Source: Burkholderia cepacia ATCC 25416 (GTDB lineage: Bacteria > Pseudomonadota > Gammaproteobacteria > Burkholderiales > Burkholderiaceae). Taken from it: a stretch of DNA of 64,000 nt. The DNA is taken from NCBI RefSeq assembly GCF_001411495.1, contig NZ_CP012981.1, positions 372,001 through 436,000 on the forward strand. Direction: 5' to 3'. The notes under the pieces are model-generated. The model was given only the letters and a program-made list of their open reading frames with translations. It did not search any database and was not told where the DNA came from. The position numbers were made by a program, and so were the translations under genes. The stretch's first letter is position 1, and each line of letters starts with the position of its first letter. Shown here piece by piece: positions 45,003-56,618 of the stretch.

Positions 45003-46572
45003 CGAAGTCGTCGATCTGTCGCGTCTGCAGTTCGGCATCACGGCGCTCTACCACTTCCTGTTCGTGCCGCTGACGCTCGGCCTGTCCTGGCTGCTCGTCA
45101 TCATGGAAGCCGTCTACGTGATGACCGGCAAACAGGTCTACAAGGACATGACCCAGTTCTGGGGCAAGCTGTTCGGGATCAACTTCGCGATGGGCGTGAC
45201 GACCGGCATCACGCTCGAATTCCAGTTCGGCACGAACTGGTCGTACTACTCGCACTATGTCGGCGACATCTTCGGCGTGCCGCTCGCGGTCGAAGGCCTG
45301 ATGGCGTTCTTCCTCGAATCGACGTTCGTCGGCCTGTTCTTCTTCGGCTGGAACCGCCTGTCGAAGGTCAAGCACCTGATGGTCACGTTCCTCGTCGCGC
45401 TGGGCTCGAACCTGTCCGCGCTGTGGATCCTCGTCGCGAACGGCTGGATGAACAACCCGGTCGGCGCCGAGTTCAACTACCAGACGATGCGCATGGAGCT
45501 GACGAACCTGTTCGACGTGCTGTTCAACCCGGTCGCGCAGGTGAAGTTCGTGCACACCGTGTCGGCCGGCTACGTGACGGCCGCGATGTTCGTGCTCGGC
45601 ATCTCGTCGTGGTACCTGCTGAAGAAGCGCGACACCGACTTCGCGCTGCGCTCGTTCGCGGTCGCGGCCGGCTTCGGTCTCGCGTCGACGCTTTGCGTGA
45701 TCGTGCTCGGCGACGAGTCGGGCTATACGACCGGCGAAGTGCAGAAGATGAAGCTCGCCGCGATCGAATCGGAATGGGAAACCCAGCCGGCGCCGGCCTC
45801 GTTCACGCTGATCGGCATCCCGAACCAGAAGGAAGAGCGCACCGACTACGCGATCAAGATCCCGTACGCGCTCGGCCTGATCGCGACGCGCTCGATCGAC
45901 GAGCCGGTGATCGGCCTGCGCGAACTCGCGAAGCGCAGCGAGGAGCACATCCAGAGCGGGATGGTGGCGTACGGCGCATTGCAGAAGATCAAGGAAGGCG
46001 ACACGAGCGATGCGACCCGCGCACTGTTCGACCAGCACAAGCAGTATCTCGGCTACGGGTTGATGCTCAAGCAGTTCACGCCGAACGTGGTCGATGCGAC
46101 GCCGGAGCAGATCAAGGCCGCCGCGAAGAAGACGATCCCGCCGGTCGCGCCCGTGTTCTTCTCGTTCCGGATCATGGTGTTCCTCGGCTTCCTGTTCCTC
46201 GCGACCTTCGTCGCCGCGTTCTGGCTCTGCGCGCGCCGGCAGCTGCTGCAGGACAACCGCCGCTGGTTCCTGCGTTATGCGGTGTGGGCGATCCCGCTGC
46301 CGTGGCTCGCCGCGGAATTCGGCTGGGTCGTCGCCGAGCTCGGCCGCCAGCCGTGGACGATCGCGGGCATCCTGCCGACGCATCTGTCCGCGTCCAGCCT
46401 GACGTCGACGGACCTGTACCTGAGCCTCGCCGGTTTCATCGCGTTCTACACCGCGCTGTTCGTCATCGAGATCAAGCTGATGTTCAAGTACGCGCGCCTC
46501 GGCCCGTCGTCGCTGCACACCGGCCGCTATCACCACGAACTCGCGGCCGCCAGCGAGCGCGCCACGGCCTGA
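44992..46572 (+). CDS. cydA: Cytochrome bd ubiquinol oxidase subunit I
   Basis: Haem-bearing subunit of the high-affinity, oxygen-reducing quinol oxidase of the inner membrane. It has 526 residues with nine membrane segments. Haem ligand His is H21 in [13 protein letters not shown] and H188 in [12 protein letters not shown]; proton-path Glu are E101 and E109 in [13 protein letters not shown]. The quinol loop includes [17 protein letters not shown]. It overlaps cydP by 11 bp, and cydB follows after 31 bp. Confidence 0.97.
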   Translation: MISSEVVDLSRLQFGITALYHFLFVPLTLGLSWLLVIMEAVYVMTGKQVYKDMTQFWGKLFGINFAMGVTTGITLEFQFGTNWSYYSHYVGDIFGVPLAVEGLMAFFLESTFVGLFFFGWNRLSKVKHLMVTFLVALGSNLSALWILVANGWMNNPVGAEFNYQTMRMELTNLFDVLFNPVAQVKFVHTVSAGYVTAAMFVLGISSWYLLKKRDTDFALRSFAVAAGFGLASTLCVIVLGDESGYTTGEVQKMKLAAIESEWETQPAPASFTLIGIPNQKEERTDYAIKIPYALGLIATRSIDEPVIGLRELAKRSEEHIQSGMVAYGALQKIKEGDTSDATRALFDQHKQYLGYGLMLKQFTPNVVDATPEQIKAAAKKTIPPVAPVFFSFRIMVFLGFLFLATFVAAFWLCARRQLLQDNRRWFLRYAVWAIPLPWLAAEFGWVVAELGRQPWTIAGILPTHLSASSLTSTDLYLSLAGFIAFYTALFVIEIKLMFKYARLGPSSLHTGRYHHELAAASERATA

Positions 46573-46603
46573 GCACGCACCCGAAACGGAACAAGGAATC
46601 GCT

Positions 46604-47740
46604 ATGGACTATGCAACTCTCAAGCTGATCTGGTGGCTGCTCGTCGGCGTGCTGCTGATCGGCTTCGCCGTCACCGACGGCTTCGACATGGGCGCGACCG
46701 CGCTGCTGCCGTTCCTCGGCAAGACCGACGAGGAACGCCGCATCATCGTCAACACCGTTGGTGCGACGTGGGAAGGCAACCAGGTGTGGCTGATCACGGC
46801 CGGCGGCGCGATGTTCGCGGCCTGGCCGCTCGTCTACGCGGCGTCGTTCTCCGGCTTCTACTTCGCGATGCTGCTCGTGCTGTTCGCGTTGTTCTTCCGG
46901 CCGGTGGGCTTCGACTACCGCAGCAAGCGCCCTGACCCGCGCTGGCGCGCGGGCTGGGACTGGGGCCTGTTCGTCGGCGGTTTCGTGCCGGCGCTCGTGT
47001 TCGGCGTCGCGTTCGGCAACCTGCTGCAAGGCGTGCCGTTCAAGTTCGACAGCGACCTGCGCGTGACCTACTACGGCGGCTTCTGGGCGTTGCTGAACCC
47101 GTTCGCGCTGCTGTGCGGGCTCGTCAGCCTCACGATGCTCGTCGCGCACGGCGCGGCCTTCATCAAGATGAAGACGGAAGGCGTGATCGCACGCCGCGCG
47201 TCGGTCGCGCTGCGCGTGGCGTCGTTCCTCGCAGTCGTGCTGTTCGTGCTGGCCGGCGTGCTGATCGCGTCGACCATCGGCGGCTTCCACATCACGCACG
47301 CCGCGCCGACCGATACGGTCGCGAACCCGCTGCTCAAGGACGTCGCCGCGGGCTCGGGCCTGTGGCTCGCGAACTACGGCGAATTCCCGTGGATGATCGC
47401 GGCGCCCGTCGTCGGGATCGCGGGCGGCCTGCTGGCGATGCTGCTCGCCGGCTCGAAGCAGGAGAAGACAGCCTTCTTCTGCACGGGGCTGATGATCGTC
47501 GGCGTGATCCTGACCGCCGGCTTCTCGATGTTCCCGTTCATCATGCCGTCGTCGCTCGACCCGAAGAGCAGCCTGACCGTGTGGGATTCGACGTCGAGCC
47601 ACATGACGCTGCAGGTGATGCTGTTCGCGGTGATCGTGTTCCTGCCGCTCATCCTGCTCTACACAAGCTGGGTGTATCGCGTGATGCGCGGCAAGGTCAC
47701 GCGCGAGGTGCTCGAAGAGAACAAGCATTCGATGTATTGA
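46604..47740 (+). CDS. cydB: Cytochrome bd ubiquinol oxidase subunit II
   Basis: Second large subunit, 378 residues with about eight membrane segments. Family motifs [14 protein letters not shown] and [25 protein letters not shown] (in part) are at the N-terminus. AAGGAAT lies 6 bases before the ATG. CydX follows 55 bp later. Confidence 0.97.
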   Translation: MDYATLKLIWWLLVGVLLIGFAVTDGFDMGATALLPFLGKTDEERRIIVNTVGATWEGNQVWLITAGGAMFAAWPLVYAASFSGFYFAMLLVLFALFFRPVGFDYRSKRPDPRWRAGWDWGLFVGGFVPALVFGVAFGNLLQGVPFKFDSDLRVTYYGGFWALLNPFALLCGLVSLTMLVAHGAAFIKMKTEGVIARRASVALRVASFLAVVLFVLAGVLIASTIGGFHITHAAPTDTVANPLLKDVAAGSGLWLANYGEFPWMIAAPVVGIAGGLLAMLLAGSKQEKTAFFCTGLMIVGVILTAGFSMFPFIMPSSLDPKSSLTVWDSTSSHMTLQVMLFAVIVFLPLILLYTSWVYRVMRGKVTREVLEENKHSMY

Positions 47741-47795
47741 ACCCGGCCGGGGCGCGCTGGCGCCCCGCCGCCCCCGTTTCGCAAGGAGTCGGATC

Positions 47796-47912
47796 ATGTG
47801 GTATTTCAGCTGGATTCTCGGTATCGGCGTCGCGCTGTCGTTCGGCATCGTCAATGCGATGTGGCTCGAAGCACGGCAGAAGACGCAGGAAGCACGCGTA
47901 ACCCGCAACTGA
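47796..47912 (+). CDS. cydX: Cytochrome bd oxidase subunit CydX
   Basis: A 38-codon gene starting MWYFSWILGIG, with one membrane span (residues 3-22) and a short charged tail ending TQEARVTRN. The WYFSWILG start and conserved Glu in WLEAR are typical of CydX/CbdX, which stabilises the haem site. AAGGAG lies 9 bases upstream. It is too short for most automatic calls. Confidence 0.92.
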   Translation: MWYFSWILGIGVALSFGIVNAMWLEARQKTQEARVTRN

Positions 47913-47948
47913 CGCGTTCGGCCGATCGGCCAGCCGCCGCCCGGAAGG

Positions 47949-47977
47949 AACCTCGCCTCGCGCGAGGTTTTTTTTCG
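47949..47977 (+). terminator. Rho-independent terminator of the cyd operon
   Basis: AACCTCGC/GCGAGGTT stem with five-base loop, followed by eight T. It lies 36 bp after cydX. Confidence 0.93.
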
Positions 47978-48027
47978 CTCCGGCACGCCGGACAAGTCGG
48001 ACACGCCGATGCCAATTTAGCGCCAGA

Positions 48028-48066
48028 TTGATACCACTTGAATACCAATAAAAGGTTTCATAAGAT
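48028..48066 (+). promoter_or_regulatory. Hexosaminidase promoter with tandem ATACCA sites
   Basis: TTGAAT (48038-48043) and TAAGAT (48061-48066) are spaced by 17 bases. Two ATACCA repeats (48031-48036 and 48042-48047), 11 bp apart and so on one face of the helix, flank and overlap the -35 box. The same ATACCA half-site builds the palindrome at the nag operon promoter. Confidence 0.6.
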
Positions 48067-48505
48067 CTTTGGACACGGCCGCTGACAGGCCGAATCCATC
48101 TGGGTGGGGGAGACATGCGAATCCCGTATGCGGCGCGCGCGTGCACGCCGTCTCGCCGTCGCCGCGCGGCGGCCGGTTGCGCTTCGTCCGCGACCTGCGC
48201 CGCCGTCGTGCGCGCCGCTCGCGCGCGCGCCTTTGTCACCGGGCGCGTCGCCACCGCGTCAGGGTCAGCGTCATCCGCGGCCGCCATCGTGCCCGGCCGA
48301 TGAGGACACGCACCCGCCCGCGCCGATCCGACCGGCACGCCTGCCCGCCACCCGTTCCGTAACGCACGCATCCGCGTGCCGACTGCGCGCAGGGCAGCCG
48401 CATCGCCCGCGCACATTGTTGTCCCCGCAGCTCCGTTGAAAGACCCGCCCGCAGCGACGTCGTCCCGTGACGCCGCTACGCCCCCCTTTTTTCTCAGGAG
48501 TCCGC
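48067..48505 (+). other. Long leader of the hexosaminidase gene
   Basis: From the predicted start near 48073 to the ATG is about 430 nt with no recognised gene. A 62-codon Arg/Ala-rich frame (48115-48303) has a strong GGGGGAG 5 bases before its ATG but resembles nothing known. CGGCC/GGCCG hairpin occurs near 48077-48092. No known riboswitch was recognised. Confidence 0.4.
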
Positions 48506-50989
48506 ATGAGCCGAACCTTGTCCACCCTGTTTGCCGGCGTGCTGATCGCGGCACTGCCACCGGTCGCGCTTGGCGCGCTGCCCGCGTCGAGCGCGGCGGT
48601 CGCGGCGGCCGGTGCCGTCCGTCCCCCCGTGCCGCCGGCCGATCTCGCGGCGCGGCTGTCGAACGGCCTCGCGCTGCGCGTTGCCGTCGACAACAATCAC
48701 GCGGCCTCGGCCGGCGTGCCGTGCGCCGACCTCGGCGCCGACGGCGCGGCCTGCGCGACGGGCCGCCTGATCCTGCAGAACCGCGGCCACCAGGCGATCG
48801 CCGACGGCGGCTGGAAGCTCTACCTGCACAGCATCCGCCGCCTGCTGCGAATCGATCGCCCCGGCTTCGCGCTGCGGCGGCTCACCGGCGACCTGTACGA
48901 ACTGACACCGCAACCCGGCTCGGTGCGGCTGGCACCGGGCGAACGCATCGAACTGCCGTTCGTCGCCGAATACTGGCTGCTGCGCTACAGCGACGTGATC
49001 CCGCGCCCGTACGTGGTCGTCGATGGCGCGCCGCCCGCCGTGCTCCGCTACGACGACACCGACGACGAGCTGCGCTACGTCGAATCGCTGCCGGCCGACG
49101 CGCAGAACAACTCGACGGGCAACGCGCCGCCCGTGGCCGCACGGCCCGACCCGAGCCGCGCGCTGCCGAGCGTGAAGCGCGAGCAGCCGCTGCCCGGCAC
49201 GCTCGAGCTGCGCGGTGTCGAGCTCGCCCTGCCCGATCTGCCGGACGCGCAGGTCGCGGCGCTGCGCGAACGCGCGACGACGCTCGGGCTCGACGGCGCG
49301 CGCGTGCCGGTGCGGGGCGCCGTCGCGCCGCGTCGGCTGCCGGCCGACATCGCGACGCCGGGCGGCTACCGGCTCGCGATCGGGCCGCGCGGCGTGCTGA
49401 TCGAGGGCTACGATCGCGCCGGCCTCTACTACGGCGTGCAGACGCTCTACTCGCTCGCACCGGCCGGCGGCGGCCCGATCCCGGCGATGCTCGTCGAGGA
49501 TGCGCCGCGCTTCACGCATCGCGGGATGCACGTCGATCTCGCACGCAACTTCAAGCACCCGGCGACGCTGCGCCGCCTGATCGACCAGATGAGCGCGTAC
49601 AAGCTCAATCGCCTGCACCTGCACCTGTCGGACGACGAAGGCTGGCGCATCGAGATTCCCGGCCTGCCCGAACTGACCGGGATCGGCTCGCGCCGCTGCC
49701 ACGACCCGAGCGAGACGCGCTGCCTGCTGCCGCAGCTCGGCTCCGGCCCGGACAACCGCTCGGGCGGCGGCTACCTGACCCGCGACGACTACGTGGCGCT
49801 CGTGCGCTACGCGGCCGCGCATTTCGTCGAGATCGTCCCCGAGATCGACATGCCCGCGCATGCGCGCGCGGCCGTCGTGACGATGGAGGCACGTTACCGG
49901 CGGCTGCATGCGGCCGGGCGCGAGCAGGAAGCGAACGCATACCGGCTGCTCGATCCGCAGGACACGTCGAACCTGACGACGGTGCAGTTCTACGACCGCC
50001 GCAGCGACCTGAACCCGTGCGTGCCGGGCGCGCTCAATTTCGCATCGAAGGTAATCCGCGAGATCGCGGCGATGCATGCGGATGCGCAGGCGCCGCTGCA
50101 CATCTGGCATTACGGCGGCGACGAGGCGAAGAACATCTTCCTCGGCGCGGGCTTCCAGCCGCTGAACGGCACCGATCCGAACAAGGGGCGCATCGATCTC
50201 GCCGCGCAGGACAAGCCGTGGGCGCGTTCGCCCGCATGCACGGCGTTGCTCCAGCGCGGCGAGATCAAGTCGATCGACGAGCTGCCGACGCGTTTCGCTC
50301 AGCAGGTGAGCGCGGCGGTCAGCGCGAACGGGATCGACACGATGGCCGCGTGGCAGGACGGCATCAAGCATGCGAACGGGCCGCAGGACTTCAGCACGCG
50401 CCACGTGATGGTGTCGCTGTGGGACACGATCTTCTGGGGGGCGTCGGACAGCGCGCGCGACCTGAGCGGCAAGGGCTATCTGACGGTGCTCGCGCTGCCC
50501 GACTACCTGTACTTCGACTTCCCGTACACGCTCAACCCGCGCGAGCGCGGCTACTACTGGGGCTCGCACGCGACGGACGAGTACAAGGTGTTCTCGCTCG
50601 CACCGGAGAACCTGCCGCAGAACGCCGAAGTGATGGGCGACCGTGACGGCAACCCGTTCGAGGTCACGGGAACGGGCCCCGCGCCGCGCATCGAAGGCAT
50701 GCAGGGGCAGGCATGGGGCGAGGTGATGCGCAACGACACCTTCCTCGAATACATGGCCTATCCGCGGCTGCTCGCGCTCGCCGAGCGCGCCTGGCACCGC
50801 GCCGACTGGGAGCTGCCGTATGCGGCCGGCGTGCGCTTCAAGCGCGGCGACACGCATCACGTCGACACGGCCGCGCTGCAGCGCGACTGGGCCGGTTTCG
50901 CGACGCTGCTCACGCAACGCGAATTGCCGAAGCTCGACCGGGCCGGTGTCGGCTACCGGAAGCCGACCTTCACGCTGACGAATCCGTGA
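48506..50989 (+). CDS. Secreted beta-N-acetylhexosaminidase (GH20)
   Basis: Releases GlcNAc from chitobiose and other chitin fragments outside the cytoplasm. It has 827 residues. A signal peptide (about 1-24) is followed by a chitobiase-type carbohydrate-binding domain (about 50-200), the GH20b domain (about 215-335) and the (beta/alpha)8 barrel. The catalytic pair is D539-E540 in HYGGDEAKN; GMHVDLARNF and LHLHLSDDEGWRIEIPGL are also typical. CAGGAG lies 7 bases before the ATG. It faces the nag PTS genes and shares their candidate operator half-site. Confidence 0.93.
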   Translation: MSRTLSTLFAGVLIAALPPVALGALPASSAAVAAAGAVRPPVPPADLAARLSNGLALRVAVDNNHAASAGVPCADLGADGAACATGRLILQNRGHQAIADGGWKLYLHSIRRLLRIDRPGFALRRLTGDLYELTPQPGSVRLAPGERIELPFVAEYWLLRYSDVIPRPYVVVDGAPPAVLRYDDTDDELRYVESLPADAQNNSTGNAPPVAARPDPSRALPSVKREQPLPGTLELRGVELALPDLPDAQVAALRERATTLGLDGARVPVRGAVAPRRLPADIATPGGYRLAIGPRGVLIEGYDRAGLYYGVQTLYSLAPAGGGPIPAMLVEDAPRFTHRGMHVDLARNFKHPATLRRLIDQMSAYKLNRLHLHLSDDEGWRIEIPGLPELTGIGSRRCHDPSETRCLLPQLGSGPDNRSGGGYLTRDDYVALVRYAAAHFVEIVPEIDMPAHARAAVVTMEARYRRLHAAGREQEANAYRLLDPQDTSNLTTVQFYDRRSDLNPCVPGALNFASKVIREIAAMHADAQAPLHIWHYGGDEAKNIFLGAGFQPLNGTDPNKGRIDLAAQDKPWARSPACTALLQRGEIKSIDELPTRFAQQVSAAVSANGIDTMAAWQDGIKHANGPQDFSTRHVMVSLWDTIFWGASDSARDLSGKGYLTVLALPDYLYFDFPYTLNPRERGYYWGSHATDEYKVFSLAPENLPQNAEVMGDRDGNPFEVTGTGPAPRIEGMQGQAWGEVMRNDTFLEYMAYPRLLALAERAWHRADWELPYAAGVRFKRGDTHHVDTAALQRDWAGFATLLTQRELPKLDRAGVGYRKPTFTLTNP

Positions 50990-51049
50990 TCGGCTGAACG
51001 CCCGGGCGACGCGCGATGCAAACACGTGCATCGCGCCATCGCCCGCACC

Positions 51050-51089
51050 AAAAAAAACGGCTTGCGACGCAAGGATCGCAAGCCGTTTT
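51050..51089. terminator. Bidirectional terminator between hexosaminidase gene and nagE
   Basis: An 11-bp stem ACGGCTTGCGA/TCGCAAGCCGT (51057-51086) has an A-run on the left and T's on the right. It suits nagE (minus) best. A second perfect 10-bp hairpin without a T-run (GCGCGATGCA/TGCATCGCGC, 51011-51036) stands before it, nearer the hexosaminidase stop. Confidence 0.88.
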
Positions 51090-51142
51090 CGTTTTGCCGG
51101 CCGGGCCGAATCCGCGTCGCGGATCGGGCCGGCCCGATCACA

Positions 51143-52906
51143 TCAGGCCGGCTGCGCGGCCGCTCCGCTGCCCGACGGCGGCAGGCGCGCGCCGAGCTGT
51201 TCGGCATAACGTGCCGCCGCATTGCCGCAGACGATGTGGAACGTGTCGAGCGACACCCACGCGACGTCGAGCGCACCGAGACGATCGCGATCGACCGCCG
51301 ACGGATCGCGCACGACCACACGCAGGCGCGTGGTCGCGACCGCGTCGAGCGACACGACGTTGGTCGCGCCGCCGAACACCGCGAGCCAGCGCGCCGGCTC
51401 CGGATCGAGCGGACCGGCAGCCGCCCCCGTGACGGGCTGCGCCGCGGCGGCCGTCGCCGTCGACGCGGCACCGGTCGCGCCGCTGCCGATCGCGGCACGC
51501 ATTTCGTCGGCAATGATGTCCGCCTCGGGCCCGATGATCACCTGCACGCTGTTGCCGCCGCGCTTGAGCACGCCGCGCGCGCCGATCGACTTCAGTTCCG
51601 GCTCCGAGACCTTCTCCGGATCGACGACGGTCAGGCGCAGGCGCGTCGTGCATGCGTCGACGACCGACAGGTTGCCGGCCCCGCCGAGCGCGGCAATGTA
51701 GCGCTGCGCACGCGGCGCAGCCGCAGCGGCGCCCGCCGCCGGCGCGACGAAGCCGCCCGATGCGTACGATTCCGCGGCCGCGTCGGCCGATGCCGGCTCA
51801 CGGCCCGGCGTGGCCATGTTGAACTTGCGGATGAAGAAGCGGAACAGCCCGTAATACGCGGCGCCGTACGCGATGCCGAGCGGGATCGCGATCCAGCCCT
51901 TCGTCGACAGGCCGTAGTTCAGCACGTAGTCGATCGCGCCGGCCGAGAACGTGAAACCGAGCTTCACGCCGAGGATCTGGCAGATCGCGAGCGACAGCCC
52001 CGTCAGCACCGCGTGGATCACGTACAGCACCGGTGCGAGGAACATGAAGCTGAATTCGATCGGCTCGGTCACGCCGGTCAGGAACGACGTGAGCGCCATC
52101 GAGAACAGCAGGCCGCCGACCATCGCGCGGCGCTCCTTCGGTGCCTCGTGCAGCATCGCGAGACACGCGGCCGGCAGGCCGAACATCATGATCGGGAAGA
52201 AGCCGGCCATGAAGGTGCCCGCGGTCGGGTCGCCCGCGAAGAAGCGGTGCAGGTCGCCGTGCACGATCTCGCCGCCGGCGGGCGGCGTGAAGTTGCCGAA
52301 CACGAACCACGCCAGCGAGTTGATGATGTGGTGCAGGCCCGTGACGAGCAGCAGGCGGTTCAGGAAGCCGAACACGAACGCACCGATCGCGCCCGCCGTC
52401 GTCAGCCACTGGCCGGCCGCGTCGATCGCATGCTGGACCGGCTGCCACACGTACCCGAACGCGATGCCGAGTACCACGCACACCAGCCCCGTGATGATCG
52501 GCACGAACCGCTTGCCGCCGAAGAACGCGAGGTAGTCCGGCAGCTTGATGTCCTTGTAGCGGTTGTACAGCAGGCCCGCGACGACACCCGCGATGATCCC
52601 GGACAGCACGCCCATGTTCAGCTTGGGATCGATGTCCTTCATGATCGCGGTTTCGATCAGGTAGCCGATCGCGCCCGCGAGTGCCGCCACGCCGTTGTTG
52701 TCTTTCGCGAAACCGACCGCCACGCCGATCGCGAACAGCAGTGGCAGGTTGTCGAAGATCGCGCCGCCGGCGTCGGCGATCATCTTGATGTTGAACACGT
52801 CCGGCTGGCCGAGTCGCAGCAGGATGCCGGCGACCGGCAATACCGCGATCGGCAGCATCAGCGCCCGGCCCAGGCCCTGTATTTTCAGAAACGGATTCCC
52901 GTTCAT
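51143..52906 (-). CDS. nagE: PTS N-acetylglucosamine-specific IIC-IIB component, with a second degenerate IIB
   Basis: Membrane permease that takes up and phosphorylates GlcNAc. It has 587 residues. The IIC domain (about 1-370) starts LGRALMLPIAVLPVAGILLR and has GLHHIINS and GVTEPIEF. The first IIB domain (about 398-475) has phospho-Cys C419 in VVDACTTRLRL. A second IIB-like domain (about 505-575) reads SLDAVATTRLRV, with Val-Ala in place of the Cys, so it cannot carry phosphate by the usual route. IIA is supplied by NagF. GGAGGA precedes MNGNPFLK. Confidence 0.95.
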   Translation of the reverse strand: MNGNPFLKIQGLGRALMLPIAVLPVAGILLRLGQPDVFNIKMIADAGGAIFDNLPLLFAIGVAVGFAKDNNGVAALAGAIGYLIETAIMKDIDPKLNMGVLSGIIAGVVAGLLYNRYKDIKLPDYLAFFGGKRFVPIITGLVCVVLGIAFGYVWQPVQHAIDAAGQWLTTAGAIGAFVFGFLNRLLLVTGLHHIINSLAWFVFGNFTPPAGGEIVHGDLHRFFAGDPTAGTFMAGFFPIMMFGLPAACLAMLHEAPKERRAMVGGLLFSMALTSFLTGVTEPIEFSFMFLAPVLYVIHAVLTGLSLAICQILGVKLGFTFSAGAIDYVLNYGLSTKGWIAIPLGIAYGAAYYGLFRFFIRKFNMATPGREPASADAAAESYASGGFVAPAAGAAAAAPRAQRYIAALGGAGNLSVVDACTTRLRLTVVDPEKVSEPELKSIGARGVLKRGGNSVQVIIGPEADIIADEMRAAIGSGATGAASTATAAAAQPVTGAAAGPLDPEPARWLAVFGGATNVVSLDAVATTRLRVVVRDPSAVDRDRLGALDVAWVSLDTFHIVCGNAAARYAEQLGARLPPSGSGAAAQPA

Positions 52907-53003
52907 TCAGTCCTCCAATCCTTGTCTCGTCGTTAAGCGTCGTTAATCGTCGTTGAGCTGATTGCCTTCGTCGTAATACGGGTCGCGAACCTGCCGTCGA
53001 CGC

Positions 53004-55586
<2,583 letters not shown>

Positions 55587-55601
55587 CGGCTGTCTCGGCT
55601 A

Positions 55602-56618
55602 TCAGTGCGTTTCGGTGACTTTGTTCAGGTGGCGCGGCGTGTCGGGGTTGCGGCCGCGCGCGACGGCGAGATCCGCCGCCATCACGTAGAACGAAAGAAT
55701 GGCGGCGATCGGGTCGAGCGCCGAATGGGCGGACTGCGCGAGCGGCAAGGTCGCGCCGGGCGTGCCGGCGGGCGCCGCGAGCAGCACCGCGGCGCCGCGT
55801 GCGCGCATGTCTTGCGCGAGCTGCAGCAGGCCGGCCTGCTCGGGCCCAGGCGGGGCGAACACGAGCAGCGGATAGTCGCGGTCGATCAGCTCCATCGGGC
55901 CGTGACGGACTTCGGCGCTCGAGAACGCCTCGGCCTGGATACCGGAGGTTTCCTTCAGCTTCAGCGCGGCTTCCTGCGCGATCGCGAGGCCCAGGCCGCG
56001 GCCGATCACGATCATCCGCTCGACCCCCGCCAGCGCGGCGACGGCCTGCGACCAGTCGAGCCGGCCGGCCTGCGCGAGCACGTCGGGCAGGCCGCGCAAT
56101 GCGGTCATCAGCGCGGCATCGCGCTGCCAGTACGCGACGATCTGCGCGGACAGCGACAGCATCGCGATATAGCTCTTCGTCGCGGCGACCGACAATTCGG
56201 GGCCGGCGAGCAGCGGCAGCTGGTGCTCGCACGCGTCGGCGAGCGGCGACGGCAGCACGTTCACGGCCGCGACGGTGCGCGCGCCGGCTTCGCGCAGCGC
56301 GGCCATCGTGTTGACGAGATCGGGGCTCTTGCCCGACTGGGAGAAGGCGATCGCGAGCTGGTCCTGCACCTTCAGCGGCGCCTGCTGCAGCGTGGCGACC
56401 GACATCGGCAGCGACGCGACCGGCACGCCGAGGCGGCTCATCGTCAGGCTCGCGAAATAGCTCGCGGCGTGATCCGAGCTGCCGCGCGCGACCGTCAGCG
56501 CGACGGCCGGCGGGTGATCGAGCAATTGGCCGGCGAGCGCTTCGACGCGCGTGGTGTCGGCGATCTGCGCGGCGACGACCTGGGCGGACTCGCGCGCTTC
56601 CTTAAGCATATTCGACAA
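55602..56618 (-). CDS. SIS-domain glucosamine-6-phosphate deaminase (NagB-II type)
   Basis: A protein of 338 residues made of two SIS domains like the isomerase half of GlmS. RGSSDHAASYFASL, FSQSGKSPDLV and the C-terminal RGRNPDTPRHLNKVTETH are typical. In nag loci without classical NagB this type deaminates GlcN-6-P to fructose-6-P. It overlaps the end of nagA by 17 bp and precedes nagF by 15 bp, so it is inside the operon. A start at the second Met (MLKEARE) is possible. Confidence 0.87.
   Translation of the reverse strand: MSNMLKEARESAQVVAAQIADTTRVEALAGQLLDHPPAVALTVARGSSDHAASYFASLTMSRLGVPVASLPMSVATLQQAPLKVQDQLAIAFSQSGKSPDLVNTMAALREAGARTVAAVNVLPSPLADACEHQLPLLAGPELSVAATKSYIAMLSLSAQIVAYWQRDAALMTALRGLPDVLAQAGRLDWSQAVAALAGVERMIVIGRGLGLAIAQEAALKLKETSGIQAEAFSSAEVRHGPMELIDRDYPLLVFAPPGPEQAGLLQLAQDMRARGAAVLLAAPAGTPGATLPLAQSAHSALDPIAAILSFYVMAADLAVARGRNPDTPRHLNKVTETH

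Noticed and set aside
48115..48303. 62-codon frame with a strong ribosome site in the hexosaminidase leader
   Set aside because: Arg/Ala-rich low-complexity product with no homology seen; kept only as a note on the leader.
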